Shown here in pieces: positions 29,085 through 39,973 of a stretch of 64,000 nt of DNA (position 1 is its first letter; each line of letters begins with the position of its first letter). The notes below the pieces were generated by a model. The model did no database searches. It was not told the origin of the DNA and saw nothing but the letters and a program-made list of their open reading frames with translations. A program made the translations under genes and the position numbers. This stretch comes from Colwellia sp. M166 (lineage in GTDB: Bacteria; Pseudomonadota; Gammaproteobacteria; Enterobacterales; Alteromonadaceae), in the NCBI RefSeq assembly GCF_024585285.1, contig NZ_CP040755.1, forward strand, positions 4,216,001 to 4,280,000. Direction: 5' to 3'.

Positions 29085-31496
29085 ATGAAATTTAGTGAAT
29101 CTTGGTTACGTGAGTGGGTAAATCCTGCTATATCTTCAGATGAATTAGCCCATCAAATTACCATGGCTGGTCTTGAAGTAGACGCCGTTGAGCCTGTTGC
29201 AGGCGAATTTAGTGGTGTATTAATTGGTGAAGTGGTTGAATGTGGTCCGCACCCTGATGCAGACAAATTACAAGTAACAAAAATTAATTTAGGACCAGAT
29301 TTTAATGACGGCGAGTTAGTCGATATTGTTTGTGGTGCTAAAAACTGTCGTTTAGGTTTAAAAGTTGCGGTTGCCACTGTTGGCGCGGTATTACCGGGCG
29401 ACTTTAAAATTAAAAAAGCAAAACTTCGCGGTGTACCTTCACACGGTATGTTGTGTAGTGAGTCAGAAATCGGTTTAGCTGATAATTCTGATGGCATCAT
29501 GGAATTAGCCAGTGATGCACCTATTGGTCAATGCGTAAGAGAATACCTTGATCTTAATGATGTTACCATCGACGTCGATTTAACCGCTAACCGTGGTGAT
29601 TGTTTAGGCCTTAAAGGCTTAGCTCGTGAAGTTGGTGTATTGAATAGCTTAAGCGTTACAGAGCCAACTATCACCGCGGTTACGCCAACGATTGACGATA
29701 CGGTAGCGATTACCTTATCAGCTGAAAAAGCCTGTCCGCGCTATTTAGGCCGGGTGATTAAAAATATTAACATCAATGCACAAACCCCATTATGGATGGT
29801 GGAAAAACTGCGTCGTTGTGGCACACGTGCAATTGACCCTGTGGTTGATGTCACGAACTATGTGCTTTTAGAGCAAGGTCATCCAATGCATGCCTTTGAT
29901 TTAGCTGCGATTGATGGTGGCATTAATGTCCGTTTGGCGAATGACGCTGAAAAACTAACATTGCTAGATGGTAATGAAGTGACATTGTCGACCCAAACCT
30001 TAGTTATTGCTGACGATGCAAAAGCATTGGCCATGGCCGGTATTTTTGGCGGCTTAGCGTCAGGTGTTACTAGCGAATCTAAAGATATCTTTTTAGAAAG
30101 CGCTTTTTTTGCCCCTTTAGCTATTTTAGGTAAAGCACGTCAGTATGGTTTACATACCGATGCATCACACCGTTATGAGCGTGGAATTGATCCTCAGCTA
30201 CAACGTGATGCCATGGAACGTGCGACACAATTATTACTTGAAATTGTTGGCGGTGAAGCCGGACCTATTGTTGAAGCTATGTCTGAAGAGCATGTTCCAG
30301 CTGAAAAAACAGTGGCCTTACGTCGTGCCAAATTAGATAGCCGTATTGGCCATCATATTGATGATGCAACAGTAACTAATATTCTAACGCGTTTAGGTTT
30401 TAGTGTTACTGAAGACGGTGTCGATGCAGAGAAAGTATGGACAGTCGTTGTACCTGCGTATCGTTTTGATATCAGTATTGAAGTTGATTTAATTGAAGAA
30501 GTCGCGCGTATTTTTGGTTACAACAATATTCCTAATGTTTCACCAAAAGCGACATTAGCGATGCGTGAGCAAAAAGAAGCACAGCTACCGGTAAGTAAGT
30601 TACGTAATGTTTTAGTTAATCGTGGTTACCAAGAAGCGATCACGTATAGCTTTGTTGACCCGAAAGTACAGGCGCAATTGCATCCTGGTCAAGCAACGAT
30701 GACCTTACCACATCCTATTTCATCTGAAATGTCAGAAATGCGTATCAGTTTATGGACCGGCTTATTACAATCTGTAGCCTATAACCAAAACCGTCAACAA
30801 GGGCGAGTGCGCTTATTTGAAACCGGTTTACGTTTTATTCCTGATGAAAGTGCTGAGAATGGCGTTCGTCAAGATAATATGATCGCGGGTATTGTTAGCG
30901 GTCAACGTAGTGAAGAACATTGGGATATCGAAAAAGCAGCAACTGATTTTTACGATATTAAATCAGATGTTGAAGCTTTGCTTAGTCTAACAAGTAACGA
31001 AAGTGCTTTTGTTTTCTCAAAGGCGGAAGTTGATGCTTTACATCCAGGCCAAACGGCTGCCATTCACAAAAATGGTGTTTTAGTTGGTCACGTTGGTGCC
31101 TTACATCCTGAATTAGAAAGAAAATTAGGTTTAAATGGCCGAACATTAATTTTTGAACTTTTATTGACTGAAATTTGTACACAAAACATCCCGCAAGCAC
31201 GCGACATATCTCGCTTTCCGGCCAATAGACGTGATATAGCTGTGGTTGTTGAAGAGCAAGTAAGTGCAAATAATGTCCTACAACTTATTGAAAAGGTTGG
31301 CGGAAATTATTTAGTTGATCTAAACTTGTTCGATGTATACCGAGGTAATGGTATTGAATCTGGTTTTAAGAGCTTAGCAATAGCAATGACATTGCAAGAT
31401 AATAATAAAACCTTAGCAGAAAAGGATATCACTGACGTAGTTGACCGAGTGGTTGATACATTGAAAACTGAACTAAATGCATCTCTGAGGGATTAA
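29085..31496 (+). CDS. pheT: Phenylalanyl-tRNA synthetase, beta subunit
   Basis: The 803-aa subunit (E. coli 795) has the N-terminal tRNA-binding (EMAP) domain, the B3/B4 editing domain region with [18 protein letters not shown], a B5 DNA-binding-like domain, and the C-terminal ferredoxin-fold anticodon-binding domain beginning near [13 protein letters not shown]. With PheS it forms the alpha2-beta2 enzyme. It ends 3 bp before ihfA. Confidence 0.97.
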   Translation: MKFSESWLREWVNPAISSDELAHQITMAGLEVDAVEPVAGEFSGVLIGEVVECGPHPDADKLQVTKINLGPDFNDGELVDIVCGAKNCRLGLKVAVATVGAVLPGDFKIKKAKLRGVPSHGMLCSESEIGLADNSDGIMELASDAPIGQCVREYLDLNDVTIDVDLTANRGDCLGLKGLAREVGVLNSLSVTEPTITAVTPTIDDTVAITLSAEKACPRYLGRVIKNININAQTPLWMVEKLRRCGTRAIDPVVDVTNYVLLEQGHPMHAFDLAAIDGGINVRLANDAEKLTLLDGNEVTLSTQTLVIADDAKALAMAGIFGGLASGVTSESKDIFLESAFFAPLAILGKARQYGLHTDASHRYERGIDPQLQRDAMERATQLLLEIVGGEAGPIVEAMSEEHVPAEKTVALRRAKLDSRIGHHIDDATVTNILTRLGFSVTEDGVDAEKVWTVVVPAYRFDISIEVDLIEEVARIFGYNNIPNVSPKATLAMREQKEAQLPVSKLRNVLVNRGYQEAITYSFVDPKVQAQLHPGQATMTLPHPISSEMSEMRISLWTGLLQSVAYNQNRQQGRVRLFETGLRFIPDESAENGVRQDNMIAGIVSGQRSEEHWDIEKAATDFYDIKSDVEALLSLTSNESAFVFSKAEVDALHPGQTAAIHKNGVLVGHVGALHPELERKLGLNGRTLIFELLLTEICTQNIPQARDISRFPANRRDIAVVVEEQVSANNVLQLIEKVGGNYLVDLNLFDVYRGNGIESGFKSLAIAMTLQDNNKTLAEKDITDVVDRVVDTLKTELNASLRD

Positions 31497-31499
31497 ATA

Positions 31500-31793
31500 A
31501 TGGCGCTAACAAAAGCAGAAGTAGCAGAACATTTATTTGAAAAAGTTGGGCTGAGTAAGCGCGACGCAAAAGATATGGTTGAAGTGTTTTTCGAAGAAAT
31601 TCGTGAAACGCTAGAAACAGGCGAGCAAGTAAAGTTGTCTGGTTTTGGTAATTTCGATCTTCGAGTTAAAAGTGAGCGTCCTGGACGCAATCCTAAAACC
31701 GGTGAAGATATTCCAATTTCAGCACGTAAAGTCGTAACCTTTCGTCCTGGGCAAAAACTTAAAAGTCGCGTCGAAGACGGCAATGGCGAATAA
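31500..31793 (+). CDS. ihfA: Integration host factor, alpha subunit
   Basis: The 97-aa DNA-bending protein begins [15 protein letters not shown] and has the [23 protein letters not shown] beta-arm with the intercalating Pro. It pairs with IhfB. The pheT-ihfA linkage and length match E. coli (99 aa). Confidence 0.97.
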   Translation: MALTKAEVAEHLFEKVGLSKRDAKDMVEVFFEEIRETLETGEQVKLSGFGNFDLRVKSERPGRNPKTGEDIPISARKVVTFRPGQKLKSRVEDGNGE

Positions 31794-31843
31794 GTAAACC
31801 GTTCAGTTTTGCATTAGTGCTGTACTTGCATTAGTACTGTATA

Positions 31844-31870
31844 AAAAGGTTGCCTTGGCAACCTTTTTTG
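31844..31870 (+). terminator. Intrinsic terminator after ihfA
   Basis: AAAAGGTTGCC pairs with GGCAACCTTTT around TT and is followed by Ts. It separates the plus-strand pheST-ihfA operon from the convergent DUF2937 gene and may work in both directions. Confidence 0.88.
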
Positions 31871-31889
31871 CTGTGCAATAAAAGCATGA

Positions 31890-32408
31890 TTAATTTTTTT
31901 GTGCTAACTTTTTCTTGAAAGGGTATTTAACCACGCTGATGCTTAATGCTTTTAATATCAGAGCAGTAATAGCCAGTGTGCCACCAGTAGCAATAGCGTT
32001 TAGCTCAAGCGGAATGGCCATTGAGAAGTGCTCAGCAGTACCATTAGCAATTTCTCGGTCTAAATGCCAAATAAACAGATAAACATTGTCTAGATAATCG
32101 GATTGGCTTATCTGTGCTAAGTGGTTAGCGAGGTAGTCAACACGCAAAGATAAGCGTTCAATGAGTTCTCCTGTGCTAATAATAGCGGCTTCGCTATTGT
32201 CTTTGTAGCGTGTGATCATGGTCACTATGCTGCCATCAAAATGCTGTTGGGCTATCATTTCAAATTGATTTAATTGCGATTGAGCTTCAGCCAAATGACC
32301 TGCTAGGCGCTGCTGATATTGCTGCATAAACTCAGGTAACTGCACACCCAATATGAAAATAGCAGTAAAGAAACAGCGATCGATAATATTATTAATCAAG
32401 GCAAACAT
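31890..32408 (-). CDS. DUF2937 family protein
   Basis: The 172-aa protein has an N-terminal membrane segment with GVQLPEFMQQYQQRLAGHLAEA, a helical periplasmic region and a second membrane helix near residues 135-155. The pattern fits DUF2937, a small two-helix inner-membrane family of unknown function common in marine gammaproteobacteria. Confidence 0.7.
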   Translation of the reverse strand: MFALINNIIDRCFFTAIFILGVQLPEFMQQYQQRLAGHLAEAQSQLNQFEMIAQQHFDGSIVTMITRYKDNSEAAIISTGELIERLSLRVDYLANHLAQISQSDYLDNVYLFIWHLDREIANGTAEHFSMAIPLELNAIATGGTLAITALILKALSISVVKYPFKKKLAQKN

Positions 32409-32588
32409 AAGAGCGAGTCACAGAATTAGAAGAATAGTTTCACGTTAGCACAACTACAAAAAAAGTTCATAGACAATGAGCTCTTCTTAACGGTGCCAGT
32501 GATGAAAAGTGAATATTTTTCAGACCTAATACGGTATCGATGTTAATATATTATGACATAAGTTCGCTGTATTTTTCCTAAACGTTAA

Positions 32589-34394
32589 TTGGAATTTATC
32601 AACCCTATGCGCAGATCATCCCATCAGCCCGAGCAAGAAGTTACTACCTTTAATTGGCGTGTTGTTAAGCTATTAGTTCCCTATTTACTTGAGTTTAAAG
32701 CACGTATATTTTTTGCTTTAGCTTGCCTAGTACTGACCAAAGTTGCTAGCGTCTATTTACCTTTTATTCTTAAAGATATTGTTGATGTTTTAGATACTCA
32801 GCAAGAAAACCGCGTTTACTTAGTGCCGTTTGCTTTAGTGGGGGCTTATGGACTCGTTAGACTCACCATAGTTATATTTGCTGAAATTCGTGATACCTTG
32901 TTTGGACGTGTTACTGAACGAGCAATTCGTCGAATTGGCCTAAAAGTTTTTCAGCATCTGCATAAATTAGATTTAGATTTTCATTTAAATCGCCAAACTG
33001 GCGGTTTGTCACGCGATATTGATCGCGGGACTTCAGGCATTAATTTCTTAATGCGCTTTATGATTTTTAATATTATCCCAACGCTGATCGAAATTGTCAT
33101 GGTGGTGGGGATTTTATTAGTGAATTATGGCATTTGGTTTGCGCTTATTACGCTATCTTCTATCGTGCTGTATATCGGGTATTCTGTTTATGCGACAGAC
33201 TGGCGTACACGCTTTATACGTGAAGCGAATAAGGCTGACTCATCGAGTAATACCCGTGCTATTGATAGCTTACTGAATTATGAAACGGTTAAATATTTTA
33301 CGAATGAAGCATATGAAGCCTCAGCTTATGATAACCAATTAGCTAGCTGGGAACAGGCAAAGATGAAGAATCGACTATCTTTATTTGCCTTAAATGGCGG
33401 CCAAGCACTGATTATTTCCTGCTCAATGACGGCGATGTTAGCACTTGCTGCTTATCAAGTAACTTATGAAAAAATGACCTTAGGTGACTTCGTATTGATT
33501 AATGCTTTCATGATGCAACTTTTTATCCCACTGAATTTTTTAGGTTTTGTTTATCGTGAAATCAAAGGCTCATTGGCCAATATTGAGCAGATGTTTGAAT
33601 TGATGTTGAAGAAGCCCAAAGTAGAAGATGATGAACATGCTGATGTACTAAGTTTGTCTCAAGCAGAAATTAACTTTGAAGGTGTGTCGTTTGCTTATGA
33701 TGTTAAACGTCCAATTATCAAAAATATATCATTCACTATTAAGTCTGGGCAAAAAGTGGCTGTAGTTGGTGAAAGCGGCTCAGGAAAATCAACTTTAGTT
33801 AAATTATTATTTAGATTTTACGATTGTGACAGTGGTCAAATAACCATTGATGGGCAAAATATTCGCCAAGTTACTCAACATTCCTTACGAAAAAATATTG
33901 GTATTGTGCCGCAAGATACCGTGTTGTTTAATGATACGCTGTTTGCCAATGTTCACTATGGTGAACCTAAAGCTGATGAAGTAAAAGTTAATAATGCTTT
34001 TAAAATGGCTCATTTATCAGATTTTGTCGCTAGACTACCTGATGGCATGGAAACTATTGTTGGCGAGCGTGGTTTAAAGCTCTCTGGCGGTGAAAAGCAG
34101 CGAGTAGCGATTGCTCGTACTATTTTAAAAAATCCGCGGATTTTAGTTTTTGATGAAGCAACATCTTCGCTTGATAGCCAATCAGAGCAAGCGATATTAA
34201 CCGCGATAAAAGAAGTTGCTGAGCATAGAACCAGTTTAGTTATTGCCCATAGGTTATCAACTATAGTAGACGCTGATAATATCATGGTGATGCAGCAGGG
34301 TGAAATTGTTGAGCAGGGTACGCATAAGGGCTTATTAGCCAAAAAAGGCCATTATTTTACCATGTGGCAACTGCAGCAAAGTACTCAGAGTTAA
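32589..34394 (+). CDS. ABC transporter, fused permease-ATPase (Atm1/HMT1-like)
   Basis: The 601-aa half-transporter has six membrane helices (about residues 30-320) and an ATPase with Walker A GESGSGKST near residues 397-405, signature LSGGEKQR and Walker B ILVFDEATSSLD. The class resembles ABCB/Atm1 exporters of glutathione-linked or heavy-metal conjugates; the substrate is inferred only. The first codon at 32589 is TTG; an in-frame ATG at 32607 (MRRSSHQ) is an equally good start. Confidence 0.85.
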   Translation: MEFINPMRRSSHQPEQEVTTFNWRVVKLLVPYLLEFKARIFFALACLVLTKVASVYLPFILKDIVDVLDTQQENRVYLVPFALVGAYGLVRLTIVIFAEIRDTLFGRVTERAIRRIGLKVFQHLHKLDLDFHLNRQTGGLSRDIDRGTSGINFLMRFMIFNIIPTLIEIVMVVGILLVNYGIWFALITLSSIVLYIGYSVYATDWRTRFIREANKADSSSNTRAIDSLLNYETVKYFTNEAYEASAYDNQLASWEQAKMKNRLSLFALNGGQALIISCSMTAMLALAAYQVTYEKMTLGDFVLINAFMMQLFIPLNFLGFVYREIKGSLANIEQMFELMLKKPKVEDDEHADVLSLSQAEINFEGVSFAYDVKRPIIKNISFTIKSGQKVAVVGESGSGKSTLVKLLFRFYDCDSGQITIDGQNIRQVTQHSLRKNIGIVPQDTVLFNDTLFANVHYGEPKADEVKVNNAFKMAHLSDFVARLPDGMETIVGERGLKLSGGEKQRVAIARTILKNPRILVFDEATSSLDSQSEQAILTAIKEVAEHRTSLVIAHRLSTIVDADNIMVMQQGEIVEQGTHKGLLAKKGHYFTMWQLQQSTQS

Positions 34395-34437
34395 AATAAA
34401 CACTTGAATAAGAAGTAAACTAAACTAAGTCCATACT

Positions 34438-34986
34438 ATGACAACAATACCTGAAATAGAACATACGAAACAATGGCTTGAACAAGTCATTATTGGTTTG
34501 AATTTTTGCCCATTCGCGAAGAAAGAATTTGTTAATCAAACCATTCACTATCATCTCAGCGCCCAAGAACAGCTAAAGTCAGCGTTAACTGAATTACTAG
34601 CACAATGCCATTACTTACAAGCTAACTCGGAAATAGAAACCAGTTTATTAATTTACCGTGATGGCTTTAGAAGCTTTAATCGTTTTTTAGATTTGGTTGA
34701 TTACGCTAATGAACTTGTGGTTGAGCAGGGCTTTGAAGGTGTTTTTCAAATTGCGACTTTTCATCCTGAGTATTGCTTTGCCGATGCTAATTATGACGAT
34801 GCTAGTAATTTTACTAATCGCTCACCTTACCCGACATTGCACTTAATTCGTGAACAAGGTATGGCAAGAGTCTTGAGTGTTTATAAAAACCCGCAAGCTA
34901 TTCCCGATAATAATATTGCTTTAGCCGAGCAGAAAGGTGCTCAGTACTTCAAGAGCCTGTTGGCAAAAATTAAAAATAATAGCTAA
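34438..34986 (+). CDS. DUF1415 family protein
   Basis: The 182-aa soluble protein carries the family start TKQWLEQVIIGLNFCPFAKKEF and the internal HPEYCFADANYDDASNFTNRSPYP block, diagnostic of DUF1415. Function unknown; conserved acid, His and Cys residues may bind metal. It follows the ABC transporter by 43 bp. Confidence 0.85.
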   Translation: MTTIPEIEHTKQWLEQVIIGLNFCPFAKKEFVNQTIHYHLSAQEQLKSALTELLAQCHYLQANSEIETSLLIYRDGFRSFNRFLDLVDYANELVVEQGFEGVFQIATFHPEYCFADANYDDASNFTNRSPYPTLHLIREQGMARVLSVYKNPQAIPDNNIALAEQKGAQYFKSLLAKIKNNS

Positions 34987-34987
34987 C

Positions 34988-35008
34988 TGATAAAAGAGTA
35001 TTTTATCA
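34988..35008 (+). terminator. Hairpin after the DUF1415 gene
   Basis: TGATAAAA pairs with TTTTATCA around GAGTA, followed by AATTTT. A weak intrinsic terminator. Confidence 0.5.
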
Positions 35009-35123
35009 AATTTTCACAACTTTCTTCTGCTTATTCACACACAGGTACAAATTACGATATACTGACGGCAATTAAGAGATGATAAACGTTGATAGCGCGT
35101 TTACGAATTAGGTAATATTTTTT

Positions 35124-35912
35124 GTGGAAAAAGATCCGGTTGTAAAAGTTGGTGGTAGTGTTGAAGAAGCGATTAAAGGTCAATACTCGCTTGATGTTAC
35201 CGCGATATTAAAAGAAGCATGGCAAATCACTTTAAAGTCACGTATGGCAATTAATTTGGGCTTAGTAACTTGTTTGATCATCGGTATGTTGGTTTCTATG
35301 TTAGTGAGTAGTCAATTAGGTGGCATTGAAGTTGCCATTCAAGACCAACAATCGGCAACCTTGCTTAATATCATAGTGACGTTAGTGGTCTACCCATTCA
35401 TTGTCGGAGTTGAAATGATGGGGGTTTTTCATTCTGTCGGCTTAAAAACACGGCCACAATTGATTTTTGCTTTTTTAAAGCGTGGTAGTTGGGTTGCTGT
35501 TTGTGCTTTATTAACGTCAACACTGGTGACTATTGGGCTAACCTTATTCTATTTACCTGGGATATTTTTAGCCGTGGCGTTATCGCTGGCCTTGCCTTTA
35601 ATTGTTGAAAAGCAAATGTCGCCAATAAAAGCCATTTCGGTGAGCTTGCAAGCAACCCGTTTTCAGTGGTTTAAAATTTTTTCGCTTTATGCGGTCTTAG
35701 CCTTGGCCGTTGTGGTTTCTGCATTGCCGATAGCTGCGGCAGGCGGCTCTGAACTGGGTTTTGTTGCTATAGCTTTATTTATTTTTTGTTTAGCTTATAT
35801 CGCGCCGATGTTTTATAACGTAAAAGGTATTTTATATCGGGAAATTTTTGGTTTACAAATGACAGCATCTGGTGATCAAACCAATACCATTACGGATACT
35901 TTTTCTGCTTAA
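35124..35912 (+). CDS. Hypothetical multi-helix membrane protein
   Basis: The 262-aa protein has about six hydrophobic segments after a 40-residue soluble start. It starts at GTG 35124. It resembles uncharacterised YciC/BPSS1780-type proteins in its KEAWQITLKSRM lead-in and spacing of helices, but I cannot name it with confidence. It is about 65 bp upstream of the Bax-like gene and may share a transcript. Confidence 0.6.
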   Translation: MEKDPVVKVGGSVEEAIKGQYSLDVTAILKEAWQITLKSRMAINLGLVTCLIIGMLVSMLVSSQLGGIEVAIQDQQSATLLNIIVTLVVYPFIVGVEMMGVFHSVGLKTRPQLIFAFLKRGSWVAVCALLTSTLVTIGLTLFYLPGIFLAVALSLALPLIVEKQMSPIKAISVSLQATRFQWFKIFSLYAVLALAVVVSALPIAAAGGSELGFVAIALFIFCLAYIAPMFYNVKGILYREIFGLQMTASGDQTNTITDTFSA

Positions 35913-35978
35913 TGTATTTACTTTGCAGATTTTACTTAGTGAATGATACTGAAGATTATTGCTTAAGGAACTATTGGC

Positions 35979-36827
35979 TTGACAAGATTTAATAAACAGC
36001 ATTTTTTAGGATTAATATTTCTTGCCTTATTAGGTATTGGTTTAATCGCTCCATTTACTTTTATAGCTATAGAAGAGCATATCGAGGATGAAACACCAGT
36101 AACGCCTAAAGTGACACCTAAAGTAGTAAAAAAAGTCGAACAGCCACTGCATGACGTTAAGTTGCCGAATTTTGCTAAAATTCGCGATGTAAAAGAGAAA
36201 AAGCGACAATTTTTTGCTTTTATAAAACCCGCCGTGTTTGCTGAAAATAATAGAATATTAACTCTACGTGTTGAAATTGAACGCTTAATTGCACAATTAA
36301 CACTAGAGCAGCCGTTTAGTGAGCAAGATCTTGCGCTAGTTGACAGTTTAATTGAAAAATATAAAGTCAGTAAAAAGTTTTCACTTTTAAGACAACTGTA
36401 TGAGTTACAGGTTAAAGTCGACATCATTCCACCAGCACTGATCTTAGTTCAAGCCGCTAACGAGTCAGCTTGGGGAACATCGCGATTTGCCCGTATTGGT
36501 TTGAACTTCTTTGGCGTTTGGTGTTACAAAAAAGGCTGTGGTATGGTGCCGGGCAGTCGTAATACCGGTGCTAAGCATGAAGTTGCGGCATACAGTTCTA
36601 TAAAACAGGGTGTTGCACGTTATTTACATAATATGAATACCAATAGTGCCTACACGGTTTTTCGCACTATACGAAGCCAGTTACGAGAACAAAATCAACC
36701 ATTAGCACCTGAAATTCTTGCCACAGGCTTAATTCCCTACTCTGAACGCGGTACCGATTATGTTTTGGAGTTAACCGAGATGATCCGTCATAACCGTAAG
36801 TATTTCACTATTCCAAATAAGTCATAG
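35979..36827 (+). CDS. Bax-like glucosaminidase-domain protein
   Basis: The 282-aa protein has one N-terminal membrane anchor, a Lys/Val-rich linker, and a C-terminal GH73-type domain with the block ILVQAANESAWGTSRFARIGLNFFGVWC, in which the Glu of NESAWG is the likely catalytic residue. This matches the Bax/FlgJ-like peptidoglycan glucosaminidase group, which acts in the periplasm. The start codon is TTG at 35979 with AAGGAA 8 bp before it. The substrate, probably peptidoglycan, is inferred. Confidence 0.8.
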   Translation: MTRFNKQHFLGLIFLALLGIGLIAPFTFIAIEEHIEDETPVTPKVTPKVVKKVEQPLHDVKLPNFAKIRDVKEKKRQFFAFIKPAVFAENNRILTLRVEIERLIAQLTLEQPFSEQDLALVDSLIEKYKVSKKFSLLRQLYELQVKVDIIPPALILVQAANESAWGTSRFARIGLNFFGVWCYKKGCGMVPGSRNTGAKHEVAAYSSIKQGVARYLHNMNTNSAYTVFRTIRSQLREQNQPLAPEILATGLIPYSERGTDYVLELTEMIRHNRKYFTIPNKS

Positions 36828-36936
36828 GCTTATTTTAATCGCTTTAAAGCTGATGAGATATCACTGATAAGCAAATAAATGCGCAAAGTGAAATGGTTAA
36901 AAGCTGTATTTATTTAGCGGTTCAATTTACATATAA

Positions 36937-36968
36937 AAAAGCTCATTAGTGTTTGCTAATGAGCTTTT
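36937..36968. terminator. Bidirectional terminator between the Bax-like gene and tsx-like gene
   Basis: A perfect 13-bp stem (AAAAGCTCATTAG with CTAATGAGCTTTT, loop TGTTTG) has As before and Ts after it, so it can act on both converging transcripts. Confidence 0.85.
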
Positions 36969-37033
36969 AATTTTTCTACTGATTGCTGTTTTAACTTTTA
37001 AGCTGGCTTAAGGCGCTAACAACAATTGTGCTG

Positions 37034-37804
37034 TTATAGGTGTACCTTTACCATCGCACTTAGGGTGTTTTCATTATCTAAACCACTAATACCAAACTTA
37101 TTATGCCAATATGAGTATTCGAAACCGACTTCAAAAAATTTGGCTTTACCAAAATATTTACCCACATCTAAGCGTATTTGCGGGTTAAAATGAAAGTCAG
37201 CTTTATGATCGTCTGCAGCTGATGACCAATCAATATAACCATCAATAATAATATCATGATTGCCAATAGCGATTGGATACCCCCATGCGAGTGTAAGTTG
37301 ATAATCGTTGTCAGTATCGTCATTTTCAGCAAGGTAAACATTACTTTGTAAGTAGTCAAAACCTGAAACATCCCACGATGCACCCACGCCAACTAAGTAA
37401 TTGTTAAAGCCAAAACCAAAGCCACCGCTGTTGCCAGTATCGTGCTCATAGGTTGTAGCAATATATAAATCGCTGATGGCACCAAATGCTAATTTTTCAC
37501 CTGTTAGGTAACTAAGGCTTAAACGTGCAGAAATTTCACCGTAGGTTTCTTCATAACGAACATGGTTATCATCTTCACTGGCGGTAATGCGATCTAAAAA
37601 AAAGAACACATCGCCCCAGTTATGACCAGAGGCGTGCTCAAATGTAATTACGTTAACGTTATCGTTTTCATATACTTGATAATCGTTAGTATTATTTAGA
37701 TAGCTGATGGAGTTGTCGCTCCATAATGTTTTAGCATTGACCGATCCGGTTAATACTATGCTTGTAAAAAGCACCGACTTACAAATTTTAGATGTGATAG
37801 ACAT
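37034..37804 (-). CDS. Tsx/OmpK-family nucleoside-specific outer-membrane channel
   Basis: From ATG 37804 the product is about 256 aa with a clear signal peptide (cleavage near VNAK). Strands of a 12-14 strand barrel follow, with WGDVFFFLDR and a C-terminal barrel end (ENTLSAMVKVHL). The family carries nucleosides and related compounds. An upstream ATG at 37888 adds 28 residues that overlap the purine permease 3' end, so I reject it. It lies 38 bp after the purine permease on the same strand, supporting joint purine or nucleoside uptake. Confidence 0.82.
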   Translation of the reverse strand: MSITSKICKSVLFTSIVLTGSVNAKTLWSDNSISYLNNTNDYQVYENDNVNVITFEHASGHNWGDVFFFLDRITASEDDNHVRYEETYGEISARLSLSYLTGEKLAFGAISDLYIATTYEHDTGNSGGFGFGFNNYLVGVGASWDVSGFDYLQSNVYLAENDDTDNDYQLTLAWGYPIAIGNHDIIIDGYIDWSSAADDHKADFHFNPQIRLDVGKYFGKAKFFEVGFEYSYWHNKFGISGLDNENTLSAMVKVHL

Positions 37805-37842
37805 TGATGTTTTCCCAGTAAATAAAAGTTTAAAAGCAAAAG

Positions 37843-39135
37843 TTAGGCAAAAAAAGCAAATTTTAATAAAAACAATACCGCTAAACATAATACACTGATA
37901 TCAATTTTATTAAATTGGCCACTAAAAACTCGTACGGCTACGTAACTAATAAAACCAAAGGCAATACCATTGGCAATTGAAAATGTTAATGGCATGGTAA
38001 TACAAATAATTGTCACTGGAACAGCTTCAGATAAATCGTCCCATTTAACATTTACCAAGCCTGCTAGCATTAATACCGCAACATAAAATAATGGTCCGGC
38101 TGTAGCATAAGCCGGTACCATGGCCGCTAATGGTGAAAACATTAATGATAATAAAAATAACACACCTACCGTAACGGCTGTTAAGCCAGTACGACCTCCA
38201 GCACTTACACCCGCAGTACTTTCAACATAACTAGTCGTAGTTGAGGTACCTAACATACTACCTGCCACAGTGGCGGTTGAATCGGCTAAAAGTGCTTTAC
38301 CTAAACGAGGGAAATTGCCTTTTTCATCAAGTAAATTACCACGTTGTGCGACGGCTATTAGTGTGCCTGAAGTATCAAATAAATCGACAAAAAGAAAAGC
38401 AAATATCACCGAAAGCATACCGACTTCGAGTGCGCCGGCAATATCGAGTTGCATGAATGTCGGAGCAATAGAAGGCGGCAGAGAAACCAGACCTTGATAT
38501 TGGATATCGCCAACAATAATGCCTAGTAGCGTGATAACTAAAATGGAAATCATCACCGCACCATTGACGCCTCTATTTGCCAAACCGACAATAAGAAACA
38601 GCCCGATTGCTGCGAAGATTGCGGGCATTGAAGTAATATCACCTAAAGTTAACAGCGTTGCTGGGCTATCAACAACAATACCGGCATTTTTTAAGGCGAT
38701 AAACGCGAGAAATAAACCTATGCCTGCGGCGATACCAAAGCGTAATGAGTGCGGAATACTGTTAATTATCCATTCACGGATATTAAATAAACTTAAAATA
38801 ATAAAAATAAGCCCGGAAAAGAAAACGCCACCCAAGGCCACTTGCCAGGTATATCCCATGTCAAGTACTACCGTGTAGGTGAAAAAGGCGTTTAGCCCCA
38901 TACCGGGCGCTAGAGCTATCGGATAGTTAGCAAGCAAGCCCATCACTAAACAACCAATGGCGGCCGCAATACAGGTAGCAACAAACACAGCGCCGTGATC
39001 CATGCCGGCATCGGCTAACATCGCGGGGTTGACAAAAATAATATAAGCCATGGTTAAAAAGGTGGTAAAACCGGCAATGATCTCTTGTTTCACGGTGGTT
39101 TTATGTTGTTGTAACTGAAATAACTTTTCGAGCAT
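37843..39135 (-). CDS. NCS2 family purine permease (AzgA/GhxP-like)
   Basis: The 430-aa inner-membrane protein has about 14 hydrophobic segments. The AzgA/YicO group motifs MAYIIFVNPAMLADAGM and ALAPGMGLNAFF near residue 76 are plain, as is the TTSYVESTAGVSAGGRTGL loop. Family members import adenine, hypoxanthine or guanine with protons; the exact base is inferred. It is upstream of the Tsx-like porin gene and together they would move purines across both membranes. Confidence 0.88.
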   Translation of the reverse strand: MLEKLFQLQQHKTTVKQEIIAGFTTFLTMAYIIFVNPAMLADAGMDHGAVFVATCIAAAIGCLVMGLLANYPIALAPGMGLNAFFTYTVVLDMGYTWQVALGGVFFSGLIFIILSLFNIREWIINSIPHSLRFGIAAGIGLFLAFIALKNAGIVVDSPATLLTLGDITSMPAIFAAIGLFLIVGLANRGVNGAVMISILVITLLGIIVGDIQYQGLVSLPPSIAPTFMQLDIAGALEVGMLSVIFAFLFVDLFDTSGTLIAVAQRGNLLDEKGNFPRLGKALLADSTATVAGSMLGTSTTTSYVESTAGVSAGGRTGLTAVTVGVLFLLSLMFSPLAAMVPAYATAGPLFYVAVLMLAGLVNVKWDDLSEAVPVTIICITMPLTFSIANGIAFGFISYVAVRVFSGQFNKIDISVLCLAVLFLLKFAFFA

Positions 39136-39187
39136 AACTAAGCCTTATTCAAAAATAAAATGCTAAAAGGGTGATAAATATATGGTG

Positions 39188-39973
39188 TTATTTAATTTCT
39201 ACTACTTGTAGTAAGTCGGCAGAATTAACTTTAGAGTTATTACTTTCAAGCGCTGTTGCTTGACTAAAAATTTCCTGATCAAAAGCTGTGTCTCCACCAT
39301 CAATAATACCAGAAGTCGCATTGATACTTTTAAAGTCAAAGAGTTCACTATCACATAAATGTGAAGGGACAACATTTTGCATCGCAGTAAACATTGACTC
39401 TATACGGCCAGGGTGGTTTTTATCCCAGTCTTGTAGCATAGCTTTGATATTTTGACGCTGTAGGTTTGGCTGAGAGCCACATAAGTTACAAGGAATAATA
39501 GGGAACTGTTTGAGCTGAGCATATTGAATAAGCTCTTGTTCTTTACAAAATGCTAATGGACGAATAACCACATGCTCACCATTGTCAGAGACTAACTTGG
39601 CCGGCATTGATTTGAGCTTACCACCGTAAAACATATTAAGCATTAACGTTTCAACCATATCGTCACGATGATGGCCTAGTGCTATTTTTGTTGCGCCTAG
39701 AGCCTTTGCCGCTTTGTATAACAATGCTCGGCGTAAACGTGAACATAAGCTACAGGTGGTTTTTCCTTCAGGAATTTTTTCTTTGACAATAGCATAGGTG
39801 TCTTCTTCAACAACCTGATAAGCAACCCCGAGTGATTCAAGGTAATTAGGTAATATGTGCTCAGGAAAACCGGGTTGTTTTTGGTCAAGATTAACGGCAA
39901 CTAAATCAAAATGAATAGGAGCGGACTCTTTCAAACGCATCAGGATTTCAAGCATGGCATAGCTGTCTTTGCC
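39188..39973 (-). pseudogene. ttcA: ttcA 3' fragment (tRNA 2-thiocytidine synthetase, interrupted)
   Basis: This fragment holds the C-terminal 261 codons of TtcA, starting at the Gly-Lys of SGGKDS and running through DSYAMLEIL, the Cys motifs CSLCSRLRR and CNLCGSQ, to the stop. The codon just upstream in frame is TAA from the island, so it cannot be read from the original start. Joined to the 52-codon 5' fragment at 58481-58636 (the shared Gly-Lys codons counted once) it makes 311 codons, the same as E. coli TtcA. TtcA puts sulfur on C32 of some tRNAs and holds an Fe-S cluster. The break is the insertion of the 18.5-kb island. Confidence 0.95.
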
